Origin: Lepus europaeus
Lineage: Eukaryota > Chordata > Mammalia > Lagomorpha > Leporidae
Reading direction: 5' to 3'
NCBI RefSeq assembly: GCF_033115175.1
Contig: NC_084836.1
Location: 76,536,253 to 76,600,252, forward strand
DNA length: 64,000 nucleotides
In this document: positions 33,715 to 44,659 of the stretch, in pieces
Layout of the letters: the number at the start of each line of letters is the position of its first letter
Numbering within the stretch: the first letter of the stretch is position 1
Translations under genes and position numbers: made by a program
Notes under the pieces: generated by a model
Database searches by the model: none
What the model saw: the letters and a program-made list of their open reading frames with translations, nothing else
Told to the model about the DNA's origin: nothing

Positions 33715-33850
33715 GCTGGGCTAGAGTGCAGGGAGCCGAGCCTGCCCTATAAACCCCCACCTCCACCTTGCGCCGGGGATGGGCCAGGGCGGGGCTGGGG
33801 GGCGCTTGCTCCTGGCTGGGGAGGGGGTGGCGTCTTGCTGAGTCATTTCG
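33715..33850 (-). promoter_or_regulatory. CST7: CST7 proximal promoter: TATA-like box and AP-1/MARE-like site
   Basis: On the minus strand a TATA-like TTTATAG lies at 33753-33747, about 75 bp before the ATG. This predicts a start site near 33720 and a 5' UTR of about 45 nt. About 90 bp further upstream is TGAGTCA (33839-33845), a perfect AP-1 core inside the longer string TGCTGAGTCA, which is also the half-palindrome read by small-Maf/NF-E2-type factors. These fit an inducible leukocyte gene but are motif calls only. Confidence 0.5.
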
Positions 33851-35453
33851 TCCAGAAGCGCTTCATTGCCGCCTCCCTCTCGACCACAATTGAAAACCGC
33901 TTCCTTTACAAAGTTTCCAGGCAGCGATAGTTTGCTGGGGAGGAGGAGGAGAAGTGAGATCTGCGAGGGAGCCCGGTGCAACGCCTGGCTCCCTCCCGTG
34001 CGCTCACAGGGAAGGCTAATGTCTTCAAGAATCCGCGGGGATTTTCAGAAGCCGCGTCGTGTGGTTTTCCTTCTCCAATTGTTCTTCCTCCCTGAATTCC
34101 GGCGTTCTGGGGCCCCCAGCCGCCCCACCCCACCCCGGGGTGGGGGCGGGGCCAGAGGCTCAGAGTCTGAGCAGCATCTTGTAAGCACTGGGTCAGCAGC
34201 GAGTGGCTGATCACTTCCCTTCTCTGGTTCCAAGCCAGCAAAGGAGAGAAAAGAATGGTTTGTGGCTCCAAGGACCTGGGTCTGTATACGTGCCCCGGGC
34301 AGGGGCTAGGAGGGGGCTTTGGAGACAGGCCCCCTCCCCCACCCCAGTTTTAGTTCTGCTCTGCCGCTGCATGCCTGGGTGCTCTCTGGCAAGGTGCCTC
34401 AGTTTTCCCCGAGTGCTGCTTCAGTGTCAATGCTCCCAGCTTGGCATGGAGCAAGCTGCTTCGGAGGGGTCCTGTCCAAACAGGTTGGAGACACCTGAGT
34501 CGGAGCAGGGAGACCTGTGTGCACAGGGCCGGCGTCACCCAGGGTGGCTGGGTCAGAGCCCTCACTTTTAACCCAAATCCCAGGGAAAGCGCTACCCCTA
34601 CTCCCGCCCCTGGCCCTTCTTGCGTGTACCGGGTTTCAGGCTTTGGGTTTTGGGTCCTGGGTTTGTGGGTCCTGGGCAAGGAGCATCATCTCTCAGCTTC
34701 TGGCTTCTGACATCTGTTGTGAGCACTGTGATGGCGGCCACCGTGATGGCTGGCAGCACGGCTCCAGGTATGGTGGCTGCTGTGACCCCTCCCCGCTCCC
34801 CATGGCTGTGCCTGGCCCTGGGATCCTCCTCTGGCTGAGACCAAGCAGGAGGCAGGGAGGCAGACTGGATCCCAGGTTGCTGCTGCGCCGAGTGTCCTGT
34901 TACCCTCCGCTTCATGGGCACTGGAGAAAGCTCAGGGTGGTTAGGAGACGCCCCAGCACCCAATGTCTTCTCCTAGCTGCAGGCCCTTTCATCCGTGAAC
35001 ACGGGGTGATGGGCTCCCCCATCCTGTGGCCTCATCTCCCCCAGAGCTGCTGGGCAGGCAGAGGCACAGGGTGGCCCTGGGTAAGTCACAAGGTGCAAAA
35101 GCAGCATTAATGGACTGAGTGAGGCAGGTTGAGGGTGGGTCTCACCCAATCCAGGGAAGGCCTGGGCACAGCAATAGGCCAGGTAAGAGGGCATTCCCCC
35201 CTCCCCTTCATGTCTTGGACCTGGGACATTGACCTTGTGTTTCTGGACTGGACTGGAACTGACATCCCTGACCTTCCTGGTGCTTGGCCTCAGCCTGTGA
35301 TTTACACCACTGGCCTGACCTGAGCCTGGACTCTGAGCCTGCGTGGCTGCGTGAGCTGACGCCTGACAATGAATGTCCATTGTTTGAGAGAGCTCCATGG
35401 ACCTGCTCTCTGGAGAACATGGATGAGCACAGATTGGTATCAGAGTGGGTTAA
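33851..35453. other. Non-coding CST7 upstream region
   Basis: Apart from a short MIR-like piece at 34355-34420, I see no repeat or gene. It has moderate CpG content near 33960-34140 but no clear CpG island. Confidence 0.45.
34355..34420 (+). mobile_element. MIR-like fragment
   Basis: GCTCTGCCGCTGCATGCC, GGCAAGGTGCCTCAGTTTTCC follow the MIR core with substitutions. Confidence 0.5.
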
Positions 35454-35466
35454 AGGAATATACTTT

Positions 35467-35815
35467 CTTTTTTTTTTTTTTTTTTTTTTGACAGGCAGAG
35501 TGGACAGTAGAGGGAGACAGAGAGAAAGGTCTTCCTTTTTGCCGTTGGTTCACCCTCCAATGGCTGCCGCGGTAGGCGCGCTGCGGCTGGCGCACCGCGC
35601 TGTTCCGATGGCAGGAGCCAGGTGCTTCTCCTGGTCTCCCATGGGGTGCAGGGCACAAGCACTTGGGCCATCCTCCACTGCACTCCCTGGCCACAGCAGA
35701 GAGCTGGCCTGGAAGAGGGGCAACCGGGACAGGATCGGTGCCCTGACCGGGACTAGAACCTGGTGTGCCGGCGCCACAAGGCGGAGGATTAGCCTAGTGA
35801 GCCGCGGCGCCGGCT
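35467..35815 (-). mobile_element. C-SINE type B
   Basis: An antisense full-length copy with the perfect TSD AGGAATATACTTT (35454-35466 and 35816-35828). Confidence 0.95.
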
Positions 35816-35828
35816 AGGAATATACTTT

Positions 35829-36163
35829 TTTTTTTTAAGATTTATTTATTTATTTGAAAGTCAGAGTCACACACAGAGAGACGGAGAGGCAGAGAGAGAG
35901 AGAGAGGTTTTCCATCTGCTGGTTCACTCCCCAGATGTCTGCAACAGCCAGAGCTGCACTGATCTGAAGCCAGGGCCAGGAGCTTCCTCCAAGTCTTCCA
36001 TGAGGGTGCAGGGGCCCAAGGATCTGGGCCATCTTCTGCTGCTTTTCCGGGCCATAGCATAGAGCTGGATCAGAAGTAGAGCAGCTAGGACTCGAACTGG
36101 CCCCTAAATGGGATGCTGGCACTGCAGGCCATGGCTTTACCTACTACGCCACAGTGCAGGCTC
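35829..36163 (-). mobile_element. C-SINE type A
   Basis: An antisense copy directly following the previous B copy; the B copy inserted into the tail side of this element. Confidence 0.9.
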
Positions 36164-36174
36164 CTAACAGATTT

Positions 36175-36513
36175 TTTTTTTTTTTTTTTTTTTTTGACAG
36201 GCAGAGTGGATAGTGAGAGAGAGAGACAGAGAGAAAGGTCTTCCTTTTTGCCGTTGGTTCACCCTCCAATGGCCGCTGCGGCTGGCTCATCACACTGATC
36301 TGAAGGCAGGAGCCAGGTGCTTCTCCTGGTCTCCCATGCGGGTGCAGGGCCCAAGGACTTGGGCCATTCTCCACTGCCTTCCTGGGCCATAGCAGAGAAC
36401 TGGCCTGGAAGAGGGGCAACCGGGATAGAATCCAGCGCCCCAACCGGGACTAGAACCCGGTGTGCCGGCGCCACAAGGCGGAGGATTAGTCTGTTAAGCC
36501 ACGACTCTGGCCT
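36175..36513 (-). mobile_element. C-SINE type B
   Basis: An antisense copy flanked by CTCCTAACAGATTTT and CTCCTGACAGATTTT. With the two preceding elements it forms a run of three antisense SINEs. Confidence 0.93.
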
Positions 36514-36605
36514 CCTGACAGATTTTAAGAAGGAGTTTTATGAACTGGTTCTGGAGTTTTTCACCTGGCTCTCTCACCTGATTATCTTTAAAGACAGTTG
36601 ATGAG

Positions 36606-36880
36606 GGGCTGGCGTGTGGCACATCTATGTCTGAGCGCTGGTTCAAGTCCTGGCTACTCTGCATCTGATTCACCTCTTTATGAATCCACCTGGAGAAGCA
36701 GCGGAGGATGGCCCAAGGCCTTGGGCCTCAGCCTCCCACAGAGGAGACCAGGAGGGAGTTCCAAGCTTCTGGCTTTGGCCTGGCCCAGCCCTGGCTGTTG
36801 CAACCATCTGGGGAATAAACTAGCAGTGGAAGATCTCTCTCCTCTCTCACCCTTTCAAATAAACACATGCATCTTCACAA
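36606..36880 (+). mobile_element. C-SINE type A, sense, shortened
   Basis: It begins GGGGCTGGCGTGTGGCACA and ends CTTTCAAATAAACACATGC. The head lacks about 20 bp. Confidence 0.85.
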
Positions 36881-36907
36881 AGACTGCTAATGAACCTCCC
36901 TTCTCTG

Positions 36908-37741
36908 CAGTTTTGGTTTTCCATGGCCAACCGCAGCCTGCCAATATTGAATGGAACCTTCCAGAAGTAAGCAATTCATAAGGTTTAAACTGTGTGCCGT
37001 TCTGAGGAGTGTGATGAAATGTCCTGCCACTGTGGCCTCTTCACGCTGGTCGCTTGGTGGCCGTCCCGGTTATCAGATGGGCTGTTAGGGTATGGAGCTG
37101 CCTGTGATGAAATAGCTGTTATTTTACTCAGCAGTGATGTGGAAAGGCAAGCATGGAGACATCGGCTGTGCAGATTTGCCAGGGAGAAGCCATAGGGTGT
37201 TTCGTATAAGCGAGAAGGTGAGAGTTTCAGCTGAATTCATAGGGACAGAAATGTGGGCTGAGCTTGTTAACATTTACAGTAAGAACAAATCTCCCCTCTG
37301 AGCAGCTGTGAAGAAGGAAGAACTCTGGGATTTTTTTTAAGCTTTTATTTATTTATTTGAGAGGTAGAGTTATAGACAGTGAGAGGAAGAGAGAGAGAGA
37401 GGTCTTCCATCCACTGGTTCACTCCCCAAATGTCTGCAACAGCCAGAGCTGATCAGAAGCCAGGAGCCAAGAGCTTCTTCTGGGTCTCCTATCTGGGTTC
37501 AGGGGCCCAAGGACTTGGGCCATTTTCTACTGCTTTCCCAGGCCAAGCAGAGACCTCGGTTGGAAGTGGAGCCACTGGGACTCAAACCAGTGCCCTTAAG
37601 GGATGTCGGCGCTGCAGACTGGGGCTTTAATCTGCTACGCCACAGTGCCGGCCCCTATATGCATGATTTAGTACTATCTGTGGTTTCAGGCATGCATGGG
37701 GTCTTGGGAACTTATACCCTGTGGGTAAGTGGGAATGACTG
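36908..37741 (+). mobile_element. Tigger-like (pogo/Tc1-mariner) DNA transposon remnant
   Basis: The left end, CAGTTTTGGTTTTCCATGGCC onward, includes CAATTCATAAGGTTTAAACTG and GGTTATCAGATGGGCTG. The internal part GCAGCTGTGAAGAAGGAAG corresponds to the transposase helix-turn-helix region of Tigger elements. The right end has GTTTCAGGCATGCATGGGG and GTAAGTGGGAATGACTG. The transposase gene is mostly missing, so this is a deleted or non-autonomous copy. A SINE splits it at 37333-37653. Confidence 0.75.
37333..37653 (-). mobile_element. C-SINE type A inside the Tigger remnant
   Basis: An antisense copy from TTTTTAAGCTTTTATTTATTT to CACAGTGCCGGCCCC. Confidence 0.92.
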
Positions 37742-37772
37742 CACTTCTGGTAGTAAGGGAGCACTGATAGTC

Positions 37773-38067
37773 AGTTACAGAGAGAGGCAGAGACAGGAGA
37801 GACAGAGAACCATCTGCTAGTTCACTCCTCAAATGGCCACAAAAGTCAGAGCTGAGCTGTTCTGAAGCCAGGAACCAAGAGCTTCTTCCGGGTCTCCCCC
37901 ATGGGTGCAGGGGCCCAAGCACTTGGGCCATCTTCTGCTGCTTTCCCAGGCACACTAGCAGAGAGCTGGATTGGAAGTGGAGCAGCTGGGACTCGAACCG
38001 GTGTCCACGTGGGATGCTGGTGCTGCAGGCCTGGGCTTTAACCTGCTGCGCCACAGGGCCAGCCCCA
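37773..38067 (-). mobile_element. C-SINE type A, tail lost
   Basis: An antisense copy starting in the purine stretch (CAGTTACAGAGAGAGGC) with no A-rich tail, ending CCACAGGGCCAGCCCC. Confidence 0.9.
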
Positions 38068-38479
38068 GGGGAAGCACATTTATGAGTGGATTCCATAGCA
38101 TCCTTGGAGAGCTCTGTCATCCCTCTTCTATGTAGGGTAGACTTGACAGCGGGAACAAGCTGGGTGAACTACTGGAGAGACAAAATCTCCCTGGTCCCCA
38201 TGCTTGCTCTTTTTCCTTCTCTCTCCCAGCCCCTGGGAGCTTCTCAACACTGAGGTGGGGTTTGCAGGTGACTACCTGAGACATATAGACACAGCACGAT
38301 ATCCCCTTGCTGGGGATCCGCTCTCTGGGATGTGATGCCAGGAATTTTGAATCACGAGCCAGGCTGTGTACTGTGCTCAGACCAGTACCTGCAATAGTCT
38401 CCCAACTCAGGGGCTGTGGTCAATGGTTTTGGCTGGATGACCACAGATGTGGAAGGAACATGATTAGACAATCAGTGAT

Positions 38480-38548
38480 AGGGGCTGGCATTGTGGCGTA
38501 GCGGGTAAAGCCGCTGCCTGCAACGCCAGCATCCCATATGGGCACTGG
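38480..38548 (+). mobile_element. C-SINE head only
   Basis: GGGGCTGGCATTGTGGCGTAG through CCCATATGGGCACTGGT, then unrelated sequence. This is the tRNA-derived 5' part cut just at its B-box region. Confidence 0.85.
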
Positions 38549-39565
38549 TGATGTAATTGGAAATGCAAATGGGAACAGACTTGCTTAGCACCTGGCAGAA
38601 TCCCCCAGCGGCTCCTGGACCTGTGGAGTGAGGGTTTAAGGGTAAGGTCAGGTGGAAGCTTCTAGAACTGCCTCTGCACAGGAGCATAGCAAACCAAAAG
38701 CAACACCACATGCCTGGAGGGATGATGGAGATTCATGTACCTCACCTCCCCCGCCACCTCCCCACTGCCCCCAGCTCTCCTCCTCACCTGTGTAGTAGAG
38801 AGATGGGTTCCAGGTGATAACTCCAAGCACAGCTATTGCACCAGATGCGATTTCTTTGCTCCAGGAAATGCACGCATCCTCTGGTACCTGGTGCGTAGCT
38901 CTTGCTCTAGCAAATGCCTGCTTGTCCATGCTCGTTCACAGAAACTACCAGAAACAGCTTTCTCTCAGCCTCCCTCTGGGGACATGAACTTCGCAGTCCT
39001 GTGTCACAGTGCAGGTCACAGGGATCCCGACTGCCTTTCTCATCCATCAGACATCACCCCGGTCCGTTAGGTTCAGGACAGGATGCGGAATGGACCCAGG
39101 GAGCAAGCACCGTGGACTGACTGAGACGTTAGTGTGACAGAGCTTGGTTAGTGGGTTGTAGCAGATACTGGACGTTTGACCACGGGCCACCAAGTTAACC
39201 ATGGGACCATTGCCGACCTGGCTGAGTGCCCCCTCTGTGTAGGGCCCTGTCCAATATGCATGGGTGCTTATGTTTGTGCCGTGTCCTTCTGTGCAAGTAT
39301 CCATTACTCATGGGTCAGTGTTTCTGTGTGTGCTCCCGGGGCATGGGTAAAAGGCTTCCTATGTGTGTATCTCTGCATGTGTGTGAGCATGTACGTGTAA
39401 GCGTACACACGTGGACGTGGTGTGTCTGTATCGCTGTGTACATGTATGTGATGGTGATGTGTACTATTTCTATCCCATCCAGGAATGCCAGAACTGCTAC
39501 AGGAGTATTGGGCTCTATATAGAATTCTTAGGCATTCATTAGTTCATTCATTCATCCTTTGCTAC
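38549..39565. other. No gene or clear repeat
   Basis: Unique-looking sequence. 39250-39460 is rich in GTGTGTG-like strings without forming a regular microsatellite. Confidence 0.45.
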
Positions 39566-39587
39566 ATTTTTTTAAAGATTTATTTGA

Positions 39588-39917
39588 GGGGCTGGCGCTG
39601 TAGCGCAGTGGGTTAAAGTCCCAGCCTGCAGTGCCAGCATCCTATATGGGTGCCGGTTCGAGTCCTGGCTGCTTTACTTCTGATCCAGCTCTCTGCTATG
39701 GCCTGGGAAAGCAGTAAAAGATGGCCCAAGTTCTTGGACCCTTGCACCTGTGTGGGGGACCTGGAAGAAGCTCCTGGGTCCTGGTTTCGGATCAGTGCAG
39801 CTCTGGCTGTAGTGGTCATCTGGGGAGTGAACCAGCAGATGGAAGTTGTCTCTTTCTCTCTGTCTCCCTGCCTTTGCCTCTCTCTGTAACTCTGTATTTC
39901 AAATAAATAAATCTTTT
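39588..39917 (+). mobile_element. C-SINE type A, sense, nested
   Basis: It begins GGGGCTGGCGCTGTAGCGC and ends AAATAAATAAATCTTTT. The TSD is AAAGATTTATTTGAG against AAAGAGTTATTTGAG, taken from the tail of the outer antisense SINE. Confidence 0.92.
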
Positions 39918-39935
39918 AAAAAAAGAGTTATTTGA

Positions 39936-40285
39936 GGCCAGCGCCATGGCTTAACAGGCTAATCCTCCTTTTGCGGTGCCGGCACACCAGGTTCTAGTCC
40001 CGGTTGGGGCGCCGGATTCTATCCCGGTTGCCCCTCTTCCAGGCCAGTTCTCTGCTATGGCCCGGGAAGGCAGTGGAGGATGGCCCAAGTGCTTGGGCCC
40101 TGCACCCCATGGGAGACCGGGAGAAGCACCTGGCTCCTGGCTTCGGATCAGCACGATGAGCCGGCTGCAGCGGCTGTTGGAGGGTGAACCAACGGCAAAA
40201 AGGAAGACCTTTCTCTCTGTCTCTCTCTCTCACTATCCACTCTGCCTGTCAAAAAAAAAAAAAAAAAAAAAAAAGGAAAAAAATT
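39936..40285 (+). mobile_element. C-SINE type B, sense, nested
   Basis: It begins GGCCAGCGCCATGGCTTAAC and ends CTGCCTGTC plus a long A run with two G and TT interruptions. The perfect 18-bp TSD AAAAAAAGAGTTATTTGA is at 39918-39935 and 40286-40303. Confidence 0.95.
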
Positions 40286-40590
40286 AAAAAAAGAGTTATT
40301 TGAAAGGTAGGGTGACAGAGAGAGGAGGGGAGAGAGGGAGAGAGGGAGAGAGAGAGAGAGAGAGATCGTTCAATTTGTTGGTTTACTCTCCAAATGGCTG
40401 CAACAGTCAGGGCTAGGAAACCTGAGGTCTCCCTCATAAGTGGTAGGGGCTCACGTACATGTGCCATCTCCCACTGCCTGCCCCAGCGCATTAGCAGGGA
40501 GCTGGATTGGAAGTGGAGCAACTGAGACTTGAACTGCTGCTCCCATATGGGATTCAAGCATTGCAGGCAGTGGCTTAACAATGTTGGTCC

Positions 40591-41690
40591 AAATATGTGG
40601 TTCCTGGGCCAGCAGAAACAGTGTCCTCTTGCAGCTTGATGGACACACAGATTCTTGGTCCCCGCTGCAGCCCGTGGGATGAGACTCTCAGAGGGTGGGC
40701 CCAGGGCCCCAGCTTCTAACGTCTGAGAAGCACTGATACTCCCCATTTGCTGCTTGCCCTGCGGCCTTTTCTCACGGTGCCCCTCTGGCCTGCCCTGTGT
40801 GCCCATTGCTGACCTTGGCCATGCAGAGAACATGACTTTGCCGCTCCCTGGTCTTCAGGCTGGGCTCCCAAGCAAGATTCTTGGTGCTGGGGTGGTGGAA
40901 TGGATGTGGGAGGGATGAGGGCTGGGCCAGAGCACTTGGTGTAGTGAAGCCAAGTGCACGCACACATTTCCCAGCACCACCCCTCCCCCCGTGGATATGG
41001 TCACTCCTGCAGAATTCACAGCTCAGCCTGCAGTGAAATCACTCAACCTGGTTTCTCTAGGCCTGTCCCAAGCTGCCAGAGGGGGAGGGTGCCGCCCTGC
41101 TGTTACCTGGGTGGGCAGGAAGTGCTGTCTGTACCCCTACCCCAGGAGCCCAGAACTCCTTCCTCTCTCTGTAAATCTCCAGGGAGCCCTTCCTGCCTTG
41201 TATTGGGGTGCAAAAGAGGTGCAGCTTAGGCGTCCCCCTCTCCCCTTTACCCCCATCCTCCACAGCTCTGCACACAGAGGGTTAAAGTGTGTTGTATTTT
41301 ATCCTGGGTAGGGGGCTGTCTCATTGCTGTCTCATCGTCTGGGTGGGCTCTGCCCGCAGGTCACTGGACAGGTTGCCTTCCATGGACCACTTTTGCAACC
41401 TATAAGGAACACCCAGTGAACTGTGTGTGTGCAGCTACTGGATTAGTGACCTAGGCCAAGTGACAGCCACCACCCCAGTGCATCTGCCACCTCCCAGGGC
41501 CAGGCTCCCATGCTCAGGCTGCAGGCACACGTGGCGCAGGTGCTGGCCAGGGCTGCCGTCCTACTGGAGGTTTGGGGCATGCCTCGTTTCCAAGCTCATT
41601 TGCAGGCTCACGTGCTGATTGGCGGTTGTCATTTCTTTGGGGGTTGTATGAAGAACTTTGGGTTACTACCATGAAACACCCGAGACCGTT
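40591..41690. other. No gene or clear repeat
   Basis: Unique-looking GC-rich sequence; no exon could be supported. Confidence 0.4.
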
Positions 41691-41905
41691 GACTTGCTAC
41701 AGAAAAAGGGTTTATTTAGCTCACAGCTGTGGACCGAGATGGGGCGGCCTCGTTCGTGGGGCATCTGGCGGCAATGGCGGAGCACGCGGCGAGCCAGGAC
41801 TGGGCTCAAAGGTCGGTAATAAGCTTTTGCAACTACCTTCTTCCAAGAATTCAAGAGAGGACGCCGGCTCCACTTAAGCGGCTCCCACCAGGTTCCGCAG
41901 GTTCC
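41691..41905. mobile_element. Possible old transposon or LTR fragment (class unresolved)
   Basis: GGGTTTATTTAGCTCACAGC then GGCATCTGGCGGCAATGGC has the phrasing of dispersed mammalian repeats that read TTTATTTAGCTCACAG near an end. I could not assign a family. The adjoining CpG-rich stretch (41740-42130) may belong to it. Confidence 0.3.
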
Positions 41906-41907
41906 AC

Positions 41908-41925
41908 TGCGCCCCCTGGAGGCCA
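41908..41925 (-). promoter_or_regulatory. Candidate CTCF motif, minus strand
   Basis: The minus strand reads TGGCCTCCAGGGGGCGCA, a close match to the CTCF core (CCASYAGRKGGCRSYR and flanks). Motif call only. Confidence 0.55.
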
Positions 41926-42317
41926 AGCCTGTGTCTCACGGGCCTGGGAGGGCGACCTTAGCGGTCAGGCTGCGGTTTCAGTTCCGTGCTGGCCGCTGAC
42001 CGGAGACCACCTTCGGGCCCCAGCCTCAGGGACTTTCCTAGGCAGCCGCTCGCTTCCTTAAAGCCCGCCTGGGAGAGAGAGAGGGGTCAGAAAAAGCGCG
42101 TCACAACCTTCCGCGGCCCTGTTCTGTTGGTTACAGGCAAGTCACGGGCCGGCCTACCTGCTCCCACAGGGAGGGAGGCTGGGGGGAGGCAGGGGGCCCG
42201 GGTCCCAGAGCCTGCAGCCGCCCTCGCTGAAGCTCACTCATTGGCTGTCTCCACTGAGGATGCTGAGGGAATGGGTTTCCCGGTTGTCCACGTGAGATAA
42301 GGATTCAGAGCAGGGAC

Positions 42318-42540
42318 CTGAGTAAGGGAGCAAGAGAGGGAGTGAGGGAGGGAGGATGGAGGAGGGAGGGGGAGGAGGGAGGGGGAAGGGGAGAGGGAAG
42401 GGACAGAGGGGAGAGGGATTAAGAGAGGGAGGGGAAGGGAGGAAGGAGGGAGAGAGGAGGGAGGAGGAGGGAGGGGGAGGGAAGGAGAGGGAGGAGGAGC
42501 GAGGGAGGGAAGAAGAGGGAGGAGGGAGGGGGTGGGGGAG
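42318..42540 (+). repeat. Long polypurine (GGGA/GGAG) tract
   Basis: About 220 bp are almost exclusively G and A on the + strand, in irregular GGGAGG and GAGGGAG steps, with only a few pyrimidines. There are many GGG triplets. It codes for nothing: the Glu/Gly/Arg-rich frame is a composition effect. Confidence 0.95.
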
Positions 42541-43737
42541 GTGTGACCTGACCTCCTTTCAGGCTCCTGTGGGGCTGGGAGGTGGTGATGTGGGCCCGGC
42601 TCACAGCAGGTCTGGATGACAGGAGGGGTTTTGTGCTCGTCCTCACAGCTGGACACTATTTCCCAAACTGCGGGGTGTCAGGAGGGTGTACCTGGCCACA
42701 ACCTTGCAGGCACATGCCTGAGGCTTGTGTGGGGAAAGAAAACCCCGTGTCCGTCTCGTGCAGGCCCTCTAAGAGCTGCATGAAGGTGGGGCAGTTAGAC
42801 ACTTGGTCCCACGCTTCTGCATCCACACAGCAATCAGCCACAGATAGAAACTATTTGGGAAATAATTGTGTGTGTCCCGGACTGCCTTGCTTTGCTTGTC
42901 ACATTCCCTAACCAATACAGTGTAGCAGTCCAGACCCAACACCATGGATGGGTTAGGAGTTCCAAATCCTCTACAGGTGATTCGGAGTATACACGACCAG
43001 GTGCCTGCCACAGGCAAGACCACGCTGTAGTAGCTTTGATTCCTGCATCTGCATGTTCTGGGCCAGGTCTTCACAGTGCCCAGGGGTTGCACCTGTGTTT
43101 GTCCACAGGAGCTTCTCTGACTGTTGCCTGGGGGCTAGGGTGGGATGGGGGACCCCAAATATCGGGGACAGGGGAGGCTGTGAGCCCTGCAGGGAGTGTT
43201 GAGGAGGCAGGCAGGTCTGGGGTGTTCCTGGGTGGGGCATCAGGGGACCCCTGCCACATTGGGCTTCAGGCAGTGGACCCTGATTCTGGGTGGTGGGGAC
43301 CTTGTGGGATGGCAGGTGTGTGGGGAAGGGGTCTGATTGTTGGGCCGCTTGGATCGGAGCCCAGTGCATCTGCACCAAGGCATGTGGGCGGGCCCTCTGT
43401 GGTTGGCAGGCATCAAAGGCCAGCATGTAGGAGGTCAGCCCCCAGCCTGTGTCCAACCTGAAGAGAAGAGGGGAGGAATCTTTGGCTCCGAGAGTCCTCA
43501 TGAGGCTCAACTGAGACACGGCTGCTGGTGGAGCCCGGGATAGGCCCCGCACGTGACAGTCTGGACAAGCTGCATCCGACCTTGGCTTTGGGGGTGGGAA
43601 AAACCCATTCTCTGGACAACAGGGCGGAGGTCAGCCTGTCTGCAGCCCAGGCTGCTTGTGCTCTGGGCAGTCAGCTGACCTGGGCCCAGCCCCCAGAGCT
43701 GCCACACTGGCCTGGGGTCAGTATAGCTGGGCAGATG
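42541..43737. other. No gene or clear repeat
   Basis: Unique-looking intergenic sequence. Open frames on both strands lack codon-level features or family similarity. Confidence 0.4.
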
Positions 43738-43885
43738 GAGATAATCAGAATAGTTGACATTTATTGACTGCCTCCTGTATGCTTGGTAGCAAAGGGGTCC
43801 AGTGAATTGTCATCCTAACCCTGTCTATGAGTAAACCCACTCTCCGGATGAGAAATGGAGGTGCAGGCAGGTGAAACTCTACCCA
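43738..43885 (-). mobile_element. MIR, antisense
   Basis: ATAATCAGAATAGTTGACATTT, ATTGACTGCCTCCTGTATGC, then CCGGATGAGAAATGGAGGTGC match the complement of the MIR consensus over most of its length. Confidence 0.8.
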
Positions 43886-43886
43886 G

Positions 43887-43902
43887 CCAGCAGGGGGCGC
43901 CT
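43887..43902 (+). promoter_or_regulatory. Candidate CTCF motif, plus strand
   Basis: CCAGCAGGGGGCGCCT agrees with the CTCF core. It lies at the edge of the MIR and about 2 kb from the opposite-facing motif at 41908. Confidence 0.6.
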
Positions 43903-44659
43903 CTCACAAGTACATCTGCCTGCCAGTGTGGAGAACATTCTGGAACCCCAGCACCCTAGCATCCAGAGGGTGCTAGTCTGGAGGGTCCCTTCCAGATGCT
44001 GTTGCCTGACATGTGACGTCAGAGGCACAGCTGCGCTTGGGCTAAGCAGCTGCTTTGGGTGGGTTCTAAGCTTGGCTTTTGGTGTGAGCTGAAGCAGGGG
44101 TGTTCAGTTCCAGGAAGGGCGAGCCCCTCCATCCTTGCTCCTGGTGCTTGCCCTTAGCTCAGGGCCCTCAGCATACCTGGCTAAGAGGCCCTAGGGGAAA
44201 TGACTGGCTGATCTGGCCAGCAGAGGTCCTGCTGGGAGAGAGGGATGGAGGGAGAGTGCAATTCCCCAGTGAAGGTGCGAGGATGCTCGGGGTGGGTGTG
44301 GAGAAGCCCCTGCCTACAGAGTGGGGGGCACCACAGGACCCTCCAGGAGAGGTTCAGAGGGTTCACAGCAGGCACCTGCTTTGGGACCTGGGGCATGTTG
44401 GCACCAGGGTCATCCAGTGCTCACGACCGCCCTGCCATATCAGCTGTCCTGTCCCATGGCCCAGCCCCGCAGAAGAGTATGGGAGACCTGAGATGCCACC
44501 ATCTCCCTGCTGGACTCGGGCAGGCCCCTCCACTCCCCGTGGGAGGTCACAGGGCCGGTGGTGCCGTCCATCAATGTCAGACAGAAACACTGAAGGGAAG
44601 GGAACAGGTTGACCGTGCTGGGGTGCACTGAGCATTTGCCTAAGCACTTGATAACTACT
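43903..44659. other. No gene or clear repeat
   Basis: Unique-looking sequence; nothing supported. Confidence 0.4.

Larger units (their letters stand above)
39566..40590 (-). mobile_element. C-SINE (older A-like), antisense, split by two nested sense SINEs
   Basis: The left piece (39566-39587, TTTTTTTAAAGATTTATTTGA) and right piece (40304-40590, beginning AAGGTAGGGTGACAGAG) form one antisense copy. The 715 bp between them are two sense SINEs with their duplications. Confidence 0.85.

Noticed and set aside
42356-42619. Glu/Gly/Arg-rich protein
   Set aside because: Pure composition effect of the polypurine tract.
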